Assembly (NCBI GenBank): GCA_032622095.1
Contig: CP136064.1
Location: 254,884,484 to 254,948,483, forward strand
Origin: Siphonodentalium dalli
Lineage: Eukaryota > Mollusca > Scaphopoda > Gadilida > Siphonodentaliidae
Length of the DNA: 64,000 bases
Reading direction: 5' to 3'
Each line of letters starts with the position of its first letter. Within the stretch, counting starts at the first letter, position 1. Below are positions 60,260 through 64,000 of the stretch, piece by piece. The notes under the pieces are model-generated. The model did not search any database. It saw only the letters and a list, made by a program, of their open reading frames with translations, and was not told the origin of the DNA. Made by a program: the position numbers and the translations under genes.

Positions 60260-61000
60260 TATATACGGACGTTACTGTACTTCCCGAATGGACAGTTTAT
60301 CTCAAAAGCATGTTATACAATCGCCCACTGCTCTGTAACAGTATATATTCCGACACTCTCGTGCTGGGCCCTCGATATTTAAATAAAACCACCCATTGCG
60401 CTTCGTTTGTTAGCTATTGTTCGACGATGTTTGTTATATCGAGTAATATTTGTGTTTGACGAGTATGTTGTTCGGGTGGTCGGGGCACATAGCCGAGGGT
60501 TCCGTCTGTCTGTAGAGCCGTCTTCCCGCTTGTTTGAGTGGTCGGGCCTGGTAGTAATAAAGACACGTAGTTCTGCTATGCTTGGTCGTAGTTGGCTAGA
60601 TTGGCTCCTTCGAGCTGTATATCCACATCTAAATTAATTCAATTTCTTGAACATACCGACGTTGTTCAGACCTAATAATGGAAATACCACACCGGTAGAT
60701 GTATTGCACATATGTTCACTGCACACAAACATAACGGAACATGACTCACAGGTTAATTAAGAAATAACTCGTATTTATATTGAGGTTATGCATGCAGTAA
60801 TAACTGAATAATTTGAAGAAGGTTATATAACGAGCATTCGCGGCGTGATAGTAAATTGGTCTTCAAAAATTTCGGTTATAACTCATAACTTTAATAGAAA
60901 GAAGAGGTATTTCGTATAATTTAATCCGCCATTCACAAGAGAACCAACATAGGTGGAAGATATAATGACAACGAGCGACAAACTCATATATTGATTCCGA
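60260..61000. other. No gene recognised
   Basis: A 76-codon plus-strand frame at 60407-60637 has no motif or splice support. Confidence 0.4.
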
Positions 61001-61004
61001 AAAG

Positions 61005-61215
61005 TTAAATGCATGGATTGCCTTCCCGGTGGGTATTGCTGTAAAAATAGTCAAATCCATTAAAACTGCCTTAAACAGAAAGAATATTAAAATATGGCCA
61101 TAGTGTATTCTTATACCAATCATAAATATCGCGTAAATAGTAATATCAAAGTCAAGTTTGTGCGTTTTTTATGTAAACAAAAGCTAAATATTTTACAGAA
61201 CCTGGACTGTGTTTA
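61005..61215. mobile_element. MITE family R, copy 3 (right-truncated)
   Basis: It starts TTAAATGCATGGATTGCC and continues with cggtgggtattgctgtaaaa, aaaactgcc, aaacagaaagaata, taaatatcgcgtaaatag and tatgtaaacaaaagctaaa, following copies 1 and 2. It fades after about 210 bp, so the right half is missing. Confidence 0.65.
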
Positions 61216-61229
61216 CAAATCACAGCGTA

Positions 61230-63680
61230 TGAACCTGACAATAACATACAATTAACGAGATATTTATGATGCTATAAGAACAAAATATGTCTACATGTAT
61301 ATTTACTTGCGCCAGTCTATGCTGGACGAAAGTAAGTAATGTTTTCGGTCCGGATCTTTGTCTGTTTACTTGTCTGTCTTTCCGCGAATATGTTACGTCA
61401 TACCGGAAGTACACAGAGTGAAGAATGCACATGCGCTAATATGAAATGATTGCATCAATTGCAAGTTAAATAAATGGTAATAAATCGTAATAAATACAAA
61501 ATATTGCATGATTTCTTTCTGAAAACCGATGAAGACGCCATGACGTCACGACCCACATCAGGACGCCACAAGCTACATGGGCGCGCAAAACACCAGACAT
61601 AATTATGTCGATGTCCAGACAGCTGAGACTCGTATTAAACGGACAGGCTAAACCATTCTAACTGCCGACAACTTCGTATTTTATTGTTATAAATAAATAT
61701 AAAGTGGACAATAGTACTGTCCATTTGAAGCCTATTTTATGTAACTTAAAACTCGGGAAATGTGTTGATTGAGATCATGTCTAAAGGATGTGTGCGGAAT
61801 CGATGTTTTTTCTCGCAAAGACAGTGAGGTGCGAACATATTTCTGGAAACATTCTTTGAAGTTCAAAACATATTCGAAAGATCCTGGTGCATATACATCA
61901 TGTCCGAAATAATGTCCGGCCAAACAGCGTGGTTCAATTGAGAAACAATTGCACTAAAAATGTGAATGTTGAAACATATGAATTATAAAATGCCTTATTA
62001 ATTAACTGGGAAAACAAGTTTTCTCATTCTCAACGCTATAGTCATTTTGAGTAGATGTTCCCCAAGAGTATAATACAGATCAGTCGCTAAGGTCATGTTC
62101 ACATTGACACACGGTTAATCAAAGACTACATAACCAATGATCGCGTGTCTTTTATTTATTTGTGTCGGTATTTGTAATTTACTTTGATGGTTTTTGCCAC
62201 TATAGTGCAGTGGCAGTTGATACCATTCTAGTCAAACTAGTAATTTAACCCAATTGGTTTAATATATTTATTAGCATCATCGGCAACCAATCGTCTTCAC
62301 GCCCTCCATATATATAATATGAACGATTCGATATTGTTTCATAAATATGCCAGACAACCCCTACGTATTACTGACACTATCGTTAGTGTAATAGATCAAC
62401 TTGAGATATTCTATCCGTATACACAAATATTTCAGCGATGGGTGAACTGAGATTTTATATCTAGATTTTTTAGGCAGCTCCAGTGAGTGCATTATTTTAA
62501 TAGTCTTTGTTTGTGGTAGTTTTAATGGGTGTGACTATTTTAACAGCAATACCCATCGCGAAGGCCATCTGTGCATTAAAAAAATGATCTCATCAATTCT
62601 TCAGTTTTGATATTGGCTAGTGTCACGTGTTCGTGTACATTGTATATTTTATACCTCGGCCCTTGTTAGTTTCATTTTCGTGTAAGTTGTTATCACGGTT
62701 CTTGTCGATTGCTCTTGGCACGTGTCAACCGATGGTTAGCAGTGTGGTTATTGACAGGGCAGTCATAACGAAGGAATTGTGATGTAACATTGAAATCCTT
62801 TAAATCGCAGAAGGTAAGTTTTCATGTGCATTTGTTAGGCACGCGGTGTAGGCGTGGTCATATCACTCAATGCTAGCTTTCGAGTTATGGACTAATTGGT
62901 TGACATGTTCCATAGCAGACGGTAATCAAGGAATGTAGGTTATCGAGAAGACAAATAACCTTAAATGTTAATTGTGCGACAACCAATTTTTTATCGTATT
63001 CCATGGACTGATTGTCAATATCGTCATGTAATCAAACAAAGTAATGAATTAATAGTTACCTACTGCTATTGGTGTTTTCGTGAGTTGGAAGAATCTGAGC
63101 TCGGGCTGATGGCAGCGCCGTTAGACGAATGTATAATTCCCGCGTCCATGTTCTTCCCACAGTAGGTAATTACCATACACATCGTCACAATCAACCAAGT
63201 GGTCACTGCTTCTCACAACTCCATAACTATACTGCCTATTCTCGTCAGTGTCAATTACATTTCTAGCAAAACTGTCAGCCTAATAAAATTGCACAGAACG
63301 TGTATACGTGCATACGTATGAATAGCTTTTACATAAAGCTGAATAAATATTGTTTAAAGCAACTAATTGGAAAGAGAGCATGGAATTCCACGTTGATTGG
63401 TAATTTTGTTCATAATTGTGTCTATCATGCAGTTAATGTTATTTTACCTTTAAATGACGACTCTGCATATTAGAGTAGATGATGTTTGGAAGAATATACC
63501 GATACTGGAAAATCTTTGGAAGTTTTCGATAGTGAATGTTTACCAATTGGTTTATCATTGGGAACTATGAGAGGATAGGTCGATTTTTACGATCTCGTTA
63601 TATTGTCTAATTTTGTAGTTTTGAATACCGCCAAGATAATCACAAGTATTAATATTAAAAGAACATTCCCTTCAAATGTG
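61230..63680. other. No gene recognised
   Basis: Short frames only. A small imperfect palindrome (ttacttgcgccagtctat against ctggacgaaagtaa) lies at 61305-61337. Confidence 0.4.
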
Positions 63681-63684
63681 GTAT

Positions 63685-64000
63685 ATATTCAGCATGTTCT
63701 CCCGAAAATCCGTACATTATCTTCTTATAATCGAACTTGTTTTATGTATATAATCTTTTTAGAATCGCCTCATTTTGAGTCAATAATGTGCAGTAAATGA
63801 GAGCATTTTAGTCACACTATCAACTCATAATGAAGCGATTCTAAGCCGTGTATGTGCGGAAATAATGGCAGCAAAAAAAACCGACGCACGACCGTTCAGG
63901 TGTACGCTCTTTAACACTGTGTTTGCACTGTGGCCCGCGCCATAAAAACTAAATAACTGATATGATTCATTATCTGCTTATTTCAGAATAAAATAATCCA
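63685..64000 (+). mobile_element. Dispersed family B, cut by the window end
   Basis: It carries the full order of landmarks in the plus orientation: acattatcttcttataatc, aacttgttttatg, gaatcgcctcattttgagtc, gtgtacgctctttaacact, cactgtggcccgcgcc and ttatctgcttatttcagaat. The 3' end lies beyond the window. Confidence 0.65.

Overview
The window is AT-rich, intron-poor eukaryotic DNA dominated by transposable elements. It has no operons, no ribosome-binding sites and no run of conserved host genes. Invertebrate-type retroelements (a split-direct-repeat tyrosine-recombinase element, a Ty3 element primed by tRNA-Leu, and CR1/jockey-like non-LTR fragments), many TA- or TTAA-targeted MITEs and long degenerate tandem arrays point to a marine invertebrate. 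A mollusc is my best guess; that is inference, and no taxonomic marker is present.

Layout. 0-12 kb: dispersed repeats, a 213-bp hairpin MITE interrupted by a 762-bp MITE (5.6-6.5 kb), a tandem array of about 160-bp units (7.4-8.1 kb) and a large palindrome (8.7 kb). 12-17.2 kb: a 462-bp foldback MITE, a 1174-bp element with long TIRs and a perfect 9-bp target duplication (MULE-like), two candidate minus-strand exons of a secreted Thr-rich protein, a 52-63-bp tandem array and a full-length copy of a 330-bp dispersed family. 17.6-23.4 kb: a decayed Ty3-type LTR retrotransposon with 226-bp LTRs, an exact tRNA-Leu primer-binding site, an SGNH-hydrolase-like upstream ORF, gag, protease and an integrase C-terminal part; reverse transcriptase is deleted and the 5' LTR is split by a 1.5-kb insertion. 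23.5-28.4 kb: mostly unassigned, with one candidate exon block (26.8-27.3 kb, minus). 28.4-32.1 kb: three non-LTR fragments. 32.7-38.4 kb: a 514-bp MITE carrying a 5.1-kb DIRS-order element on the minus strand. 38.4-64 kb: tandem arrays, three more repeat families, two small RT fragments and long unassigned stretches.

The most informative parts are insertions that can be checked inside the window. The DIRS-order element has the complete A1-ORFs-B1-A2-B2 repeat arrangement, and an uninterrupted copy of its host MITE lies at 49957-50462 (506 bp against 514 bp once the insertion is removed). The hairpin MITE has two copies of exactly 213 bp, and one of them sits in a tandem unit whose neighbour preserves the empty TA site.

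No intact host gene was found. Candidate exons rest on open frame, composition and splice-site appearance only. All retroelement genes carry stops or frameshifts except a Gag-like ORF that is open but lacks the first cysteine of its zinc knuckle.
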